Source: Adiantum capillus-veneris
Taxonomy: Eukaryota; Streptophyta; Polypodiopsida; Polypodiales; Pteridaceae
Reading direction: 5' to 3'
Assembly (NCBI GenBank): GCA_014529385.2
Contig: CM043965.1
Span: 68,159,690-68,223,689 of the forward strand
Length of the DNA: 64,000 nt
Of this stretch, positions 48,973-58,804 are shown piece by piece. Made by a program: the position numbers and the translations under genes. The notes beneath the pieces were generated by a model, which had not been told where the DNA came from, searched no databases, and was given only the letters and a program-made list of their open reading frames with translations. Position 1 is the stretch's first letter. Each line of letters begins with the position of its first letter.

Positions 48973-50250
48973 ACTATGAATGAAGCATTAACCGTGGTGT
49001 GTGTACAAGGAATGGATGACTTCAAACACTCCCAACATAAATAGCATATAGATTACCAAACAATCACTCAAGGATTAGCCAAGATCACATCAAGCACTCT
49101 CACACGCATATAAAACATTTCTCTTAATTAACATAAGTAAGAGGAGGAGAGGTTACTAGCATGAAACAATTTGCACTTCTAGGATGTGCAAGAATAGAGT
49201 GAATGAATGAGCTTATGGACTCATGGTGAGTGATACAAAGGCTCAATGAGCTGAAGGAGGCTTGAAATTACAAAGGGGAAGGCCTCTTTATATAGGAAAG
49301 AGAGTGATTAGGAGTGAGGTTAAGATCCAAGTGTAATTTGTACAAATGAAGCTTGATTAGGGACATTCAACCAATGAAGAAGCTCCTTCCAAGTGATTTG
49401 TTGACCAATTAGCTCCATCATCACTTGTGTTGTCTTCACTCCTTCCTCCATAGCTTGAGTCCAAGAGCTTCCTTATTTTAAAATGTAAAGAATCTACATA
49501 AAATCAATACATATCTAGTAATAATAGAAAGGGGTTGAATGAGAACTTATGAATTACAACAAGATTAAGTATGACTTGAGAGGTGATTAGAAGAGGAACT
49601 TTGATGGGTTTTTGAGCTTGAGAGAGAGGAGGAAGGAGAGGAGGGTGAGAAGACTAATGGCTGATTTTAAAGAAGGTCTCAATGTGGAAAAGGAAGGGTG
49701 TGTGTGTGTAAAGGTAGAGGGGTGGTCTCCACCACAGTTGAAAAACCTGCCGTCCATCATTTTGGCCATATCTCCTAGACCGTAGACGCAAAAATTATTA
49801 AAAAAATATGGCCAGAATCTTCAGCTTGTCAGTTACAACTTTGATGAAGACAACTTTTCTTGGATCGGAGTGGAAGTATTTTTTAAAAATTCAACAAAAT
49901 CATGTGCCTGGTTTCTTCCTTTACCAAGTCTTCCACTTGGGTCCCATTTGTTTGAATCATCATATGGCTCCAAAGCCATGATGATATGAGCCACTCATGA
50001 CCCTTGAATCATGGGTGCATGGCTCCACAACCACATCATATCGTTTCTTTTCACATTTACATATTTTCCCTTCCCTTTACCACTAGGTTCTCCCTCTACC
50101 TTTCACCTCCGGTGAACTAGTCAAGAAAAAATCATTTTTTAAAAAAATTTTCCAAGAGGTTGTTCTCACTCTTTCTTTTATTGTAAACCTCTAGAAGCAA
50201 GGAAAACCAACAAAATATGATAAACAAAAATTTGTGATAGGCTCGGATCA
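48804..50250 (-). repeat. 3' LTR of E4
   Basis: 1447 bp with (AG)n at 48922-48970. A TATA-like TATATAAAG on the minus strand lies at 49286-49294. The minus-strand polypurine tract TTTGGGGGGGCTA lies just upstream (50251-50263). Confidence 0.95.
49286..49294 (-). promoter_or_regulatory. TATA-like box in E4 LTR
   Basis: TATATAAAG on the minus strand. The matching site in the 5' LTR at 56996-57004 would drive the element's transcript. Confidence 0.6.
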
Positions 50251-50263
50251 TAGCCCCCCCAAA
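50251..50263 (-). promoter_or_regulatory. Polypurine tract of E4
   Basis: The minus strand reads TTTGGGGGGGCTA directly before the 3' LTR, about 30 bases after the gag-pol stop. Confidence 0.85.
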
Positions 50264-50291
50264 CCTGGCTAGGGGTATTTATGCCTCTAGC

Positions 50292-53200
50292 CTACTTTCT
50301 TTGATCTTGAGCTGACCTTATCCTGATGTGATAAGGCTTTAGACGCCATCCATTTGTCCTGGTCTTGTGCACTTTACCATCAATGTCTTGAAGTCTGTAA
50401 GAGACATTTTTGAACTTTTTGGTGACCAAGAACGGGCCTTCCCATCGGAAAAGAAACTTTCCATCCTTACGAGTGTCAAAGCGATTGTCATATCGAAGCA
50501 CCAGAGATCCCTTTTTGATGTCTTTGGATGCTAACTTTTTGTTGAACTTTTCTCTGCGCTTCTCTGCTTCTTGAGAATAGTGGTTGATGGCTTCTTCACG
50601 ATCCAATTGCAGCCTCTCTAGATCCATGATCCTTTGATGTACTTTCTCCTTTTGAGAGCCTACCTGGCTACCCAATATTCGAAGACTTGTTAACTTCACT
50701 TCAATGGGCAAAAGCGCCTCCTTTCCATAAACCAAATGAAAGGGTGTGTACCCTAATGTGGTTTTGAAGGAGGTTCTATAGGCCCATAGAGCTCCATTCA
50801 GGTGTTTGTCCCAATCTTGGCGCCTGGCATGTACCTGTTTGGTGAGAATTTTGCAAATGATTCCATTTACCTTTTCCACCAAACCATTGCACTGAGGGTA
50901 GTAAGGAGTAGAGTGTTGATGCTGAATATTTAGCTTCTTCATGAGTTCTCCTACCAAGTCTGCTCTAAACCCTGGTCCTCTATCAGATAGTATTTCAAGA
51001 GGGGTGCCAAACCGGCAACAGATGTGGTCAAAGATGAACTGACTCACATCCTTAGCAGTAATTCTATTGGTCGGCATAGCCTCAGCCCACCATCTAGTCA
51101 TGTAGTCTACTCCCATGATGATGTACTCTTTACCTGACTGAGTGCGTGGTAGAGGCCCTATGGCATCAATTCCCCACTTCTCAAAGGGCCCATATACCTT
51201 TATTGGGTTCTGAGGTTCAGCTACGAGCCGTCGTGGTCCTGCTTTCTGACATTCATCACATGTTTGACACCAGTATTTGACATCACGATGAAGACTTGGC
51301 CAAGTAAACCCAGCTTGTAGAACCTTTCTACTAGTGACGTCGTGTGCAAAGTGTCCTCCGCACATATCATCGTGACAAGCTTTTAAAACTTCTTCAATTT
51401 CACTCTTCAAAGGAACTCTCCTAAGCACACTATCCTTACCAAGACAATACAAGTCATCATTTACTACGCGATACCTGGTAGCCTTCCTAGCTAACCATTG
51501 CCTTTCCCCTGCATTCAAGTGTTTAGGAGCCTCTCCTTGCTCCAGAATGTGCATAATATCTTCCAAGTCCTCCTTGCCTTGCTGAAGTGGAAGCTTGATG
51601 GCCACTGCTCCCACTATTGACTCATTTAACTTTGATGATGCTAGGTGGTCTGCATCCTTGTTTTGGTCTCTTGGTACATGATGTACTTGTGCCTCCCTAA
51701 ATCTCCTCATAAGAGCTTTTGCTTCTCTCATTTTAGTAGAGAGACGGGCATTTTTGCAAGCCCATGTACCTTGCATTTGCCTTACCAAAAGCATGGAGTC
51801 ACCAAAAGCGTTTAATCTCTTAATCGATTTATCGAGGCACCAACAAAGGCCATGAATTAGAGCATGATATTCTGCTTCATTGTTGGAGTGGACATCTTCT
51901 AGAGTGATCCCTTCACCATGGATCCTCTCTCCCAATGGGGATAAGACCACGATGCCTGCAGCTGCCTTATCCTTGGTTCTCTTGTATGCTCCATCAAAGT
52001 AGAGGCTATAAGCATTGACCAAAGCCTCTAGAGCTGGAGGTGGTGGAAGTTCCTTTCTCTTCAAATGGCAAACTTTTTCATAGCACTTGTTTGTTAAAAT
52101 GTCGGCTAAGCATGCTCGAGTTGTTCTTTCAACCTGTATTGTATAATCAAACTCTTGAAGTCGCACCACCCACTTTGCTATTTTGTCAGAGATTTCCATA
52201 TGCTGTAGTGCATAGGGAAACATATCCTCCACAGTGATAATTACAAACCTCTTCGGCAGCAAGTATGGCCGAAATTTTGTTACTGCAAACATGAGAGCTA
52301 ACACTAGCTGTTCCATTAGGGTGTAGGCCTTCTCTGTGTTTTCCATGAGGCGGCTAGCAAAATACACAGGCCTCATAAAGGAGGTATTTGGATCTTTTTG
52401 TAGGAGGGCAGCACCAATGGCTTCTTCTCCCACACTAGGGTTTACAAAGAATGTTTCTTCCCAACAAGGTTGGAGGATTACAGGGAGTGACCCTAACATT
52501 TTTTTAATCTCTCTAAAATGCCCTTCACTTTCTTCACTCCAAACAAGCGTCTCTTGACGAGTCAACTGTTGTAGAGGAAATATCACTTGGGAGAGTAAGT
52601 GTATGAATCTACTCAAATATCTTAGCTTTTGCAAGAAGGAGATTAATTGTTTGATGGAAGTTGGGGAAGGTAGATTTAGCAATGTTTCTATCTTTTCAGG
52701 ATCTACCTCGATTCCATCAATGGACACTACATGCCCTAATAGTGTAACCTTGCTTTCCCCAATGTGACATTTGTCCTTGTTTAGTTGTCCACCCAGCTTA
52801 GCTAAACGAGTAAATCCTTCATCAATCTTGCCGAGATGCATACTTTTGGAGCTGTAAATACAAAAGTCATCTATGAAAACCCTTATGGACTTACCAAAGT
52901 AAGGTTGGAAGACCATGTTCATGAATCGTTGAAAGGTGGCTGGAGCGTTGGTGAGACCAAAAGGCATGACTCGAAATGCAAAACATCCCCATGGTGTGAT
53001 GAAAGTAGTCTTTTTCTGGTCCTCCTCTGCAATGCGTATTTGAAAGTAGCCAGAGTAGCCATCACACACTGTGTATCTCTCATGGCCTGCTACTTCATTT
53101 AGAATCTCATCTTGAAATGGGAGAGGGAAGTGGTCCCTCTTTGTTGCAGCATTTAGTGGCTTGTAATCCACGCACACTCGCCATTTACCATTCTTCTTTG

Positions 53201-55451
53201 GCCTCACCACTACTGGGGAGACCCATTTTGAATCTTCTACTGGGTATATGAATCCTGCTTCTAAGAGTCTCTTCACCTTAGACAACAGTGCATTTTGTTG
53301 CACAACTCCTAATCTTCTTAGTTTTTGTACTACTGGCTTGCTCCCTTCTTTTAGATGGATATGATGCTTCACTGCCGTGACACCTGTAATGTGAGTGTAA
53401 TCAGAAATAAACAATGATGCATGCTTCTTGAGAACATTTACATAACCCTCCTTTTCTTCTTCCTTTATATTCTTGGATAACATCTCCTCTAGGTTGGCAT
53501 CCCACACATTCTCCATTTGGATCCTTGGGTTGTCTTCTGATGAGGTAGTTTCCTTTATGGTGACGCCCATGACTTCGAGAGTGCTATCACTCTCTTCACT
53601 TGAACTCTCTTCCTCGTCCATGGATGAGGAGCATCCACTTGAGCTCCACTCATCAGCTGACGTCTCTAGTTCAAGGTTCTCTTGTCGCCCATTCTTTAGG
53701 TTATAAACCACCTTCCGACTATGGCCACCCATGCGAGGCCTCAACTCCAAGTCTCCTGTTGCCCAATCTTGCCTAGCTCCTATACCCATGAGCCAAGGTC
53801 GTCCTAAAATGAGGGGGTATCCTTCTCCCTTTACTGGCATCACATAAGCATCAACCTCTGTAGTGATTCCAAAAACAGAAACTCTCAAAGCTTTCACTAC
53901 ACCCACACAAGTGACAGAGACATTATTGGCCATTTTTGCCCTAAAGTTTGATGATTCCATTACCTCTAAACCCAATTGATGCATTAGCTTTTCTGTCATG
54001 ACACAAACCTCTGCTCCACTGTCAATGTAAGTTTTTGGAATCCGTTGTCCCTTGATTTGAGCCTCCACCAAAGGCACTATATCCTTGAGACCATATGCTT
54101 TGATTACACTTACTAGCTTACTTCGCTTTGCCCTCGTGCTCACCATTTTTGACCATTGTCGTCGAAGCTTTGGGGAGATATGAAGTATTTGTGGCCAAGT
54201 AATCTTTGGTCCTTGAGAACTCACATCAGCTGTCAAGTCATAAGGTTGTGTCCGAGATCCCATAGGGAAATCAGAGATGTCAATTTGAGACCTAGTACGG
54301 GTCTTTCTCTTCTTGGCTTCATCTTTAGTTGCCCGAGATGTACTTGCTTCATTGCTTGCATCCTTGCTTGTTTCTTTACCTACTTCTTCTTGGACACGCA
54401 CATGTTTGATAGGCATTGTAGCCACTTCATCTATCTTCATCTTCCCTTTAGCTATTTCTTCCTGGTTGCTTCTGCCCTTGAGGACCTCCTCCATCCTTAT
54501 GATGCTCACATTTGGTTGAGTAGCAGGGGCTTGAGCTTGAGCACGAGGTGGCTGCAAAATTTGAGGTTGCAGTTGCTCTTGTGCTTGAGCTCTAGCACGG
54601 GGTGGACTTACTTGTTGTCGAGGACCTCTGACAGGGTAGTCATATCTTCTGGGATGAGGGCAATTATACATGCCGTGGCCAATTTCCCCACAATTGTAAC
54701 ACAACATTTCCCTTGCTTGACGTCGCATTGGTGGCCGATTCCCACCATTTCCCTCAATAGGCCTTCTTGCACCCTGCACAAGATTTACTCTCAACCCCTC
54801 TAGCTGGTTTGTGAGATTGTTTATTTGTTGGAGCATATCTTCTTGTTGACCTCTATTGAGGTCTGGTGCATTAGGCACATTTGGAGGTATGTGAGAAGCT
54901 TCCATAGTTGTGATATTGCCTCCCAAAGCTAGCTGGCCAGCTTGGGCTTGTGAGAATCTTTCTATTCTTTTCCTAGCAATTCTTAAGGCATCTTCAAAAG
55001 CATTTGGAAATTTGCTCTTTACCTTCTCCCTTAGCAAGGGGTACAAACCTGAGATAAATCGATCCTTTTGGAGGCAATTGGGAGCTCGCTCACCAGGGTT
55101 TAGTGAGTCTGACCATTGCCCCCAAAGTTTCAGAAAACCTTCCTCATAGGTTGCATAACCATGAGGGTCAACTTGATGAAGGGACAGAAGCCGTTGCCAT
55201 AGTTCTTCTGCCGAATTGGCTCGTTGAAATCTTCGTAGGAAAGCCACCTTCAATCCCTCCCAATCAATTCTTTGGGTTGGTTCGAGAGCCTGGAACCATA
55301 CCCTAGCTTCTTCTTTGAGCACCAAAGGAAAAGCTCTCAATTTCAATGCTTCATCATCCCTCCCGGAGACAAGGAAAGCCATCTCCAAGTTATCCAAAAA
55401 ATCCCCAGCATTTTCCCCACTACACCCAAAAAAATTTGGGAAAGCCATCAT
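50292..55451 (-). CDS. E4 Gag-Pol polyprotein, intact, Tat type with two RNase H domains
   Basis: About 1719 residues from the first ATG (55451); the frame is open a little further upstream but without ATG. Approximate residues are: Gag capsid 20-160; zinc knuckle CYNCGEIGHGMYNC 251-264; retropepsin IDSGAEV with Asp 477 and ILGRPWL 548-554; RT with motif A Asp 797 and FIDD 859-862; Gypsy RNase H remnant near 1000-1110 whose catalytic Asp is replaced (FFVNPSVG); a second RNase H with D1153, E1194, D1218 and D1268 (FDGAY, NNEAEY, GDS, NKDADH); and integrase with H1360, H1367, C1398, C1401 and D1429, D1490, E1526 (35 residues between the last two). The C-terminus has a GPF-type segment and no chromodomain. 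An extra TGG codon (51087-51092) gives RWWAEA where E2 has RWAEA. All catalytic residues except those of the vestigial RNase H are present. There is no stop between gag and pol. Confidence 0.95.
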   Translation of the reverse strand: MMAFPNFFGCSGENAGDFLDNLEMAFLVSGRDDEALKLRAFPLVLKEEARVWFQALEPTQRIDWEGLKVAFLRRFQRANSAEELWQRLLSLHQVDPHGYATYEEGFLKLWGQWSDSLNPGERAPNCLQKDRFISGLYPLLREKVKSKFPNAFEDALRIARKRIERFSQAQAGQLALGGNITTMEASHIPPNVPNAPDLNRGQQEDMLQQINNLTNQLEGLRVNLVQGARRPIEGNGGNRPPMRRQAREMLCYNCGEIGHGMYNCPHPRRYDYPVRGPRQQVSPPRARAQAQEQLQPQILQPPRAQAQAPATQPNVSIIRMEEVLKGRSNQEEIAKGKMKIDEVATMPIKHVRVQEEVGKETSKDASNEASTSRATKDEAKKRKTRTRSQIDISDFPMGSRTQPYDLTADVSSQGPKITWPQILHISPKLRRQWSKMVSTRAKRSKLVSVIKAYGLKDIVPLVEAQIKGQRIPKTYIDSGAEVCVMTEKLMHQLGLEVMESSNFRAKMANNVSVTCVGVVKALRVSVFGITTEVDAYVMPVKGEGYPLILGRPWLMGIGARQDWATGDLELRPRMGGHSRKVVYNLKNGRQENLELETSADEWSSSGCSSSMDEEESSSEESDSTLEVMGVTIKETTSSEDNPRIQMENVWDANLEEMLSKNIKEEEKEGYVNVLKKHASLFISDYTHITGVTAVKHHIHLKEGSKPVVQKLRRLGVVQQNALLSKVKRLLEAGFIYPVEDSKWVSPVVVRPKKNGKWRVCVDYKPLNAATKRDHFPLPFQDEILNEVAGHERYTVCDGYSGYFQIRIAEEDQKKTTFITPWGCFAFRVMPFGLTNAPATFQRFMNMVFQPYFGKSIRVFIDDFCIYSSKSMHLGKIDEGFTRLAKLGGQLNKDKCHIGESKVTLLGHVVSIDGIEVDPEKIETLLNLPSPTSIKQLISFLQKLRYLSRFIHLLSQVIFPLQQLTRQETLVWSEESEGHFREIKKMLGSLPVILQPCWEETFFVNPSVGEEAIGAALLQKDPNTSFMRPVYFASRLMENTEKAYTLMEQLVLALMFAVTKFRPYLLPKRFVIITVEDMFPYALQHMEISDKIAKWVVRLQEFDYTIQVERTTRACLADILTNKCYEKVCHLKRKELPPPPALEALVNAYSLYFDGAYKRTKDKAAAGIVVLSPLGERIHGEGITLEDVHSNNEAEYHALIHGLCWCLDKSIKRLNAFGDSMLLVRQMQGTWACKNARLSTKMREAKALMRRFREAQVHHVPRDQNKDADHLASSKLNESIVGAVAIKLPLQQGKEDLEDIMHILEQGEAPKHLNAGERQWLARKATRYRVVNDDLYCLGKDSVLRRVPLKSEIEEVLKACHDDMCGGHFAHDVTSRKVLQAGFTWPSLHRDVKYWCQTCDECQKAGPRRLVAEPQNPIKVYGPFEKWGIDAIGPLPRTQSGKEYIIMGVDYMTRWWAEAMPTNRITAKDVSQFIFDHICCRFGTPLEILSDRGPGFRADLVGELMKKLNIQHQHSTPYYPQCNGLVEKVNGIICKILTKQVHARRQDWDKHLNGALWAYRTSFKTTLGYTPFHLVYGKEALLPIEVKLTSLRILGSQVGSQKEKVHQRIMDLERLQLDREEAINHYSQEAEKRREKFNKKLASKDIKKGSLVLRYDNRFDTRKDGKFLFRWEGPFLVTKKFKNVSYRLQDIDGKVHKTRTNGWRLKPYHIRIRSAQDQRK

Positions 55452-55471
55452 AAAAGTGGGTTGCCTTCCTC

Positions 55472-55684
55472 TCAATACAGCACAAAGATGAAAACGTCTA
55501 GGCCCAAATCATATCTTATTAAGGGTAGAATAAATGGATTGATAGATGCATTAATCTCAGCTAGACGACGAGGGCCTAGTAAGTCCCTTATGATGTTTTG
55601 GAACCTAAGCTTTGTGCTAGCTATTATATGCACAGTTTGTCTAGCAAGAGGTTGGAAAGGTCCATATAAATCCCTATGATTCAT
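55472..55684 (-). CDS. Leader ORF B of E4, 70 residues
   Basis: ATG at 55684, stop 20 bases before the gag ATG. Same length as E2 leader ORF B and about 61% identical by eye. Conserved blocks are PLARQ, TKLRFQNIIR, RRLAEINASINPFILP and DVFIFVL. It is 9 bases downstream of ORF A. Unknown function. Confidence 0.7.
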   Translation of the reverse strand: MNHRDLYGPFQPLARQTVHIIASTKLRFQNIIRDLLGPRRLAEINASINPFILPLIRYDLGLDVFIFVLY

Positions 55685-55693
55685 GGAGTATGC

Positions 55694-55903
55694 TTAAAGC
55701 AAGATGAAGATGTGAACATCAAAAGATACATTATACTCCAAAATAGGAAATATTATAGGGTCATGGGACAACAATATCTCTCTCAACCTCTCAGCTCCAA
55801 AATAGAAGACCAATCTCTGTTGGAAAAAAATCTTTCTATCAATGCGCACATTCACCCTAATATTCTAAACTGATTGAAAGTTGTAGAAAATGGGATTATT
55901 CAT
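55694..55903 (-). pseudogene. Leader ORF A of E4, one in-frame TAG
   Basis: From ATG 55903 the frame matches E2 leader ORF A (MNN at the start, then IRVNVRIDRK, FGAERLREIL, PIIFPILEY, DVHIFILL). A TAG at 55867-55865 (codon 13) is the only interruption. It ends with TAA at 55696-55694. The lesion falls in an otherwise intact, conserved 69-codon frame. It is also in the same frame as the 167-codon ORF upstream. Confidence 0.6.
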
Positions 55904-55936
55904 TGGTGCATTAATTACAAACTTCCATGAAGCACT

Positions 55937-56440
55937 TCATTGAAGTTGAGCTCTCTTGGATCCCACCATTTGAGAGATGCAAAGAATTTGCTCACCAGTG
56001 ATTAGCCTAGCTTTGGTGTGACCATCTTCAGCTTTGTAGAGTTCATAGGGTTCAATGGCTACCCTCTCAACCACCTTGAGCCTTCTTGCTAGTAGTAGTT
56101 GGAGTGCATCACCATATGTAGCCTCTTGCCAATACCGCACCCCATTGATGTGTAGCTCCCCCTCCAAAAACTTGTTAATACCCGAGTTTGAGAGTGCTTT
56201 CACCACCTGAAGTCGAGGCTTCAAAGGAAGTGTCTTCACACTAGCCACAAAGCACTCAACACAATTTTTTGACCTAGGGACTTGATGACTACAAGATTGT
56301 CCTTGAAGCAAAGAAGGGTGTGTGTAGTTAACTCTCTTTACCCGCATACGTGCCGTTTGTCGATAAAGACGCTTCTTTTCTCGAGCTTCTTGGGGAGACC
56401 ATAGTGGAAGTCTCGGAGAATTTGATGGATCTTCCTTCAT
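55937..56440 (-). CDS. E4 5' leader ORF, 167 residues, unknown
   Basis: It starts at ATG 56440 about 50 bases downstream of the primer site and ends at TGA 55937, all upstream of gag. The N-terminal third is basic (REKKRLYRQTARMRVKRVN), the middle has CSHQVPRSKNCVECF, and the C-terminal half is mixed (ELHINGVRYWQEATYGDALQ, EPYELYKAEDG). No domain recognised. E2 lacks it: its leader is about 390 bases shorter and unrelated between primer site and ORF A. It could be element-specific coding or captured sequence. Confidence 0.5.
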   Translation of the reverse strand: MKEDPSNSPRLPLWSPQEAREKKRLYRQTARMRVKRVNYTHPSLLQGQSCSHQVPRSKNCVECFVASVKTLPLKPRLQVVKALSNSGINKFLEGELHINGVRYWQEATYGDALQLLLARRLKVVERVAIEPYELYKAEDGHTKARLITGEQILCISQMVGSKRAQLQ

Positions 56441-56461
56441 AGGATTGATAGAGCGCTGCTT

Positions 56462-56485
56462 GAGAACTCCTCAGTGGGGGCACCA
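56462..56485 (-). promoter_or_regulatory. Primer-binding site of E4
   Basis: The minus strand reads TGGTGCCCCCACTGAGGA five bases after the 5' LTR, identical to E2 in sequence and spacing. tRNA not identified. Confidence 0.8.
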
Positions 56486-56490
56486 ATTTA

Positions 56491-56603
56491 TGACGAAGGA
56501 AATTTGGAATGGCGGCCTCTACACCAAAACAAACTCCATTGCGCCACAAGGGAAATGAGATGAGGGCACCACCTAGTCTTGGAAGCGTGGACTAGGACCG
56601 CTA

Positions 56604-56682
<79 letters not shown>

Positions 56683-57960
56683 ACTATGAATGAAGCATTA
56701 ACCGTGGTGTGTGTACAAGGAATGGATGACTTCAAACACTCCCAACATAAATAGCATATAGATTACCAAACAATCACTCAAGGATTAGCCAAGATCACAT
56801 CAAGCACTCTCACACGCATATAAAACATTTCTCTTAATTAACATAAGTAAGAGGAGGAGAGGTTACTAGCATGAAACAATTTGCACTTCTAGGATGTGCA
56901 AGAATAGAGTGAATGAATGAGCTTATGGACTCATGGTGAGTGATACAAAGGCTCAATGAGCTGAAGGAGGCTTGAAATTACAAAGGGGAAGGCCTCTTTA
57001 TATAGGAAAGAGAGTGATTAGGAGTGAGGTTAAGATCCAAGTGTAATTTGTACAAATGAAGCTTGATTAGGGACATTCAACCAATGAAGAAGCTCCTTCC
57101 AAGTGATTTGTTGACCAATTAGCTCCATCATCACTTGTGTTGTCTTCACTCCTTCCTCCATAGCTTGAGTCCAAGAGCTTCCTTATTTTAAAATGTAAAG
57201 AATCTACATAAAATCAATACATATCTAGTAATAATAGAAAGGGGTTGAATGAGAACTTATGAATTACAACAAGATTAAGTATGACTTGAGAGGTGATTAG
57301 AAGAGGAACTTTGATGGGTTTTTGAGCTTGAGAGAGAGGAGGAAGGAGAGGAGGGTGAGAAGACTAATGGCTGATTTTAAAGAAGGTCTCAATGTGGAAA
57401 AGGAAGGGTGTGTGTGTGTAAAGGTAGGGGGGTGGTCTCCACCACAGTTGAAAAAATTGCCGTCCACCATTTTGGCCATATCTCCTAGACCGTAGACGCA
57501 AAAATTATTAAAAAAATATGGCCAGAATCTTCAGCTCGTCAGTTACAACTTTGATAAAGACAACTTTTCTTGGATCGGAGTGGAAGTATTTTTTAAAAAT
57601 TCAACAAAATCATGTGCCTGGTTTCTTCCTTTACCAAGTCTTCCACTTGGGTCCCATTTGTTTGAATCATCATATGGCTCCAAAGCCATGATGATATGAG
57701 CCACTCATGACCCTTGAATCATGGGTGCATGGCTCCACAACCACATCATATCTTTTCTTTTCACATTTACATATTTTCCCTTCCCTTTACCACTAGGTTC
57801 TCCCTCTACCTTTCACCTCCGGTGAACTAGTCAAGAAAAAATCATTTTTTTAAAAATTTTTCCAAGAGGTTGTTCTCACTCTTTCTTTTATTGTAAACCT
57901 CTAGAAGCAAGGAAAACCAACAAAATATGATAAACAAAAATTTGTGATAGGCTCGGATCA
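56491..57960 (-). repeat. 5' LTR of E4
   Basis: 1470 bp. Same sequence as 48804-50250 apart from about nine substitutions and a longer (AG)n at 56608-56680 (73 versus 49 bases), which accounts for the length difference. Confidence 0.95.
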
Positions 57961-58804
57961 ACGGTTTTCCCCATGATTTCCATACTATTTTTGTGGCTAT
58001 AGCTATGCCTGCCCCACTATCCAATATTGCCATGGTTTCTATATCATTATATCTCACCAAAAGGGTTGTGTTTCCTTCTTCCCCTTTGTAGTATTCTCCG
58101 ACTTTGTTCATAGAGATGGATCTAATCTCTTTGTTATCCATTTCATGTTTCAATTTACCCAATTTTTTTCCGATCATCTTGCACGATGGCTCAAGCTTTT
58201 CATATTCTTGGACTACTCCCTGGCTGTGCCCCACCTAGTCTAGAGTTTTCTATAAATCATTCCATAAATATGGTCTAATTTTTAACAATTCTCTTAAGGT
58301 AAGAGTACATTGGATGGGTGTTGACATGATTGAATGGATGTTTTCTACCTCTATGGTCTTTCTGCACTTTTTACCTCAGTGGTTTTGCACAACATGGATT
58401 CATTTTCGCTGTCTCCTAAGTAAGAGGGTAGTGTTTTTAGAGTCATTGGTTTAGGCATTCCTAATGCTTCAGAGCCGCAATCCCTATGCAAGGATTGTAT
58501 ATCCATGTTCATATCGGGAGGTAAATTGTCTAACCCAAACTTCATCTATAGGAGTTGACTTCAAAGATATGCTCCCATCATTAATCTCTCTTAGTTTTTC
58601 CCATAAATGTCCTGGTCAGTCTTCCTCTACAAATGAAATTCCATCTAAAGCATCTTCATTGTCAGGCACTATGAGTTCTGGCTCTTTCATTTCAACGTGG
58701 GGTTCTACCACCACTTTGGATTTCTCTTTATTGGTTTCTACCACAAGCGCCTCACGTTTTTCTATACTCTCACGCTATTGGATCTCATCCTTTGGTGACC
58801 TTAC
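57961..58804 (-). pseudogene. E3 linker and N-half of first retropepsin
   Basis: The minus frame carries the linker (ALDGISFVEEDWPGHLWEKL, then NLPPDMNMDIQSL and LKTLPSYLGDSENES) and NKVGEYYKGEEGNTTLL followed by MAILDSGAGIAIAT and VWKSWGKP, where E4 begins. All these segments align with E1 (LDGLDELWKQVREAN, LRTLPSYMGEYETES, NKVGEYYEGEDGNTTLP, AILDSGAGVAIAT). Several stops are present. Confidence 0.8.

Larger units (their letters stand above)
48804..57960 (-). mobile_element. E4: Tat-like Ty3/Gypsy LTR retrotransposon, young, intact gag-pol
   Basis: 9.16 kb, with LTRs 48804-50250 and 56491-57960 in TGACGAAGG...GGATCA form on the plus strand (minus-oriented element). It is inserted in the protease gene of E3: the E3 frame stops at one end and resumes at the other. 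Target duplication is ACGG (48800-48803 and 57961-57964) or ACGGT including the terminal T. The LTRs differ by about nine substitutions in ~1420 alignable bases (by eye) plus a longer (GA)n in the right one. It has a primer site identical to that of E2, a 167-codon leader ORF, two ~70-codon leader ORFs, and one uninterrupted gag-pol frame. It is the only element here that could still be autonomous. Confidence 0.95.

Noticed and set aside
49587-49769. 60-codon open frame in the E4 LTR, duplicated at 57297-57479
   Set aside because: Same reason: it is present twice only because LTRs are identical at insertion.
54156-54803. 215-codon open frame on the plus strand
   Set aside because: It is antisense to the E4 gag region, which is clearly coding on the minus strand.
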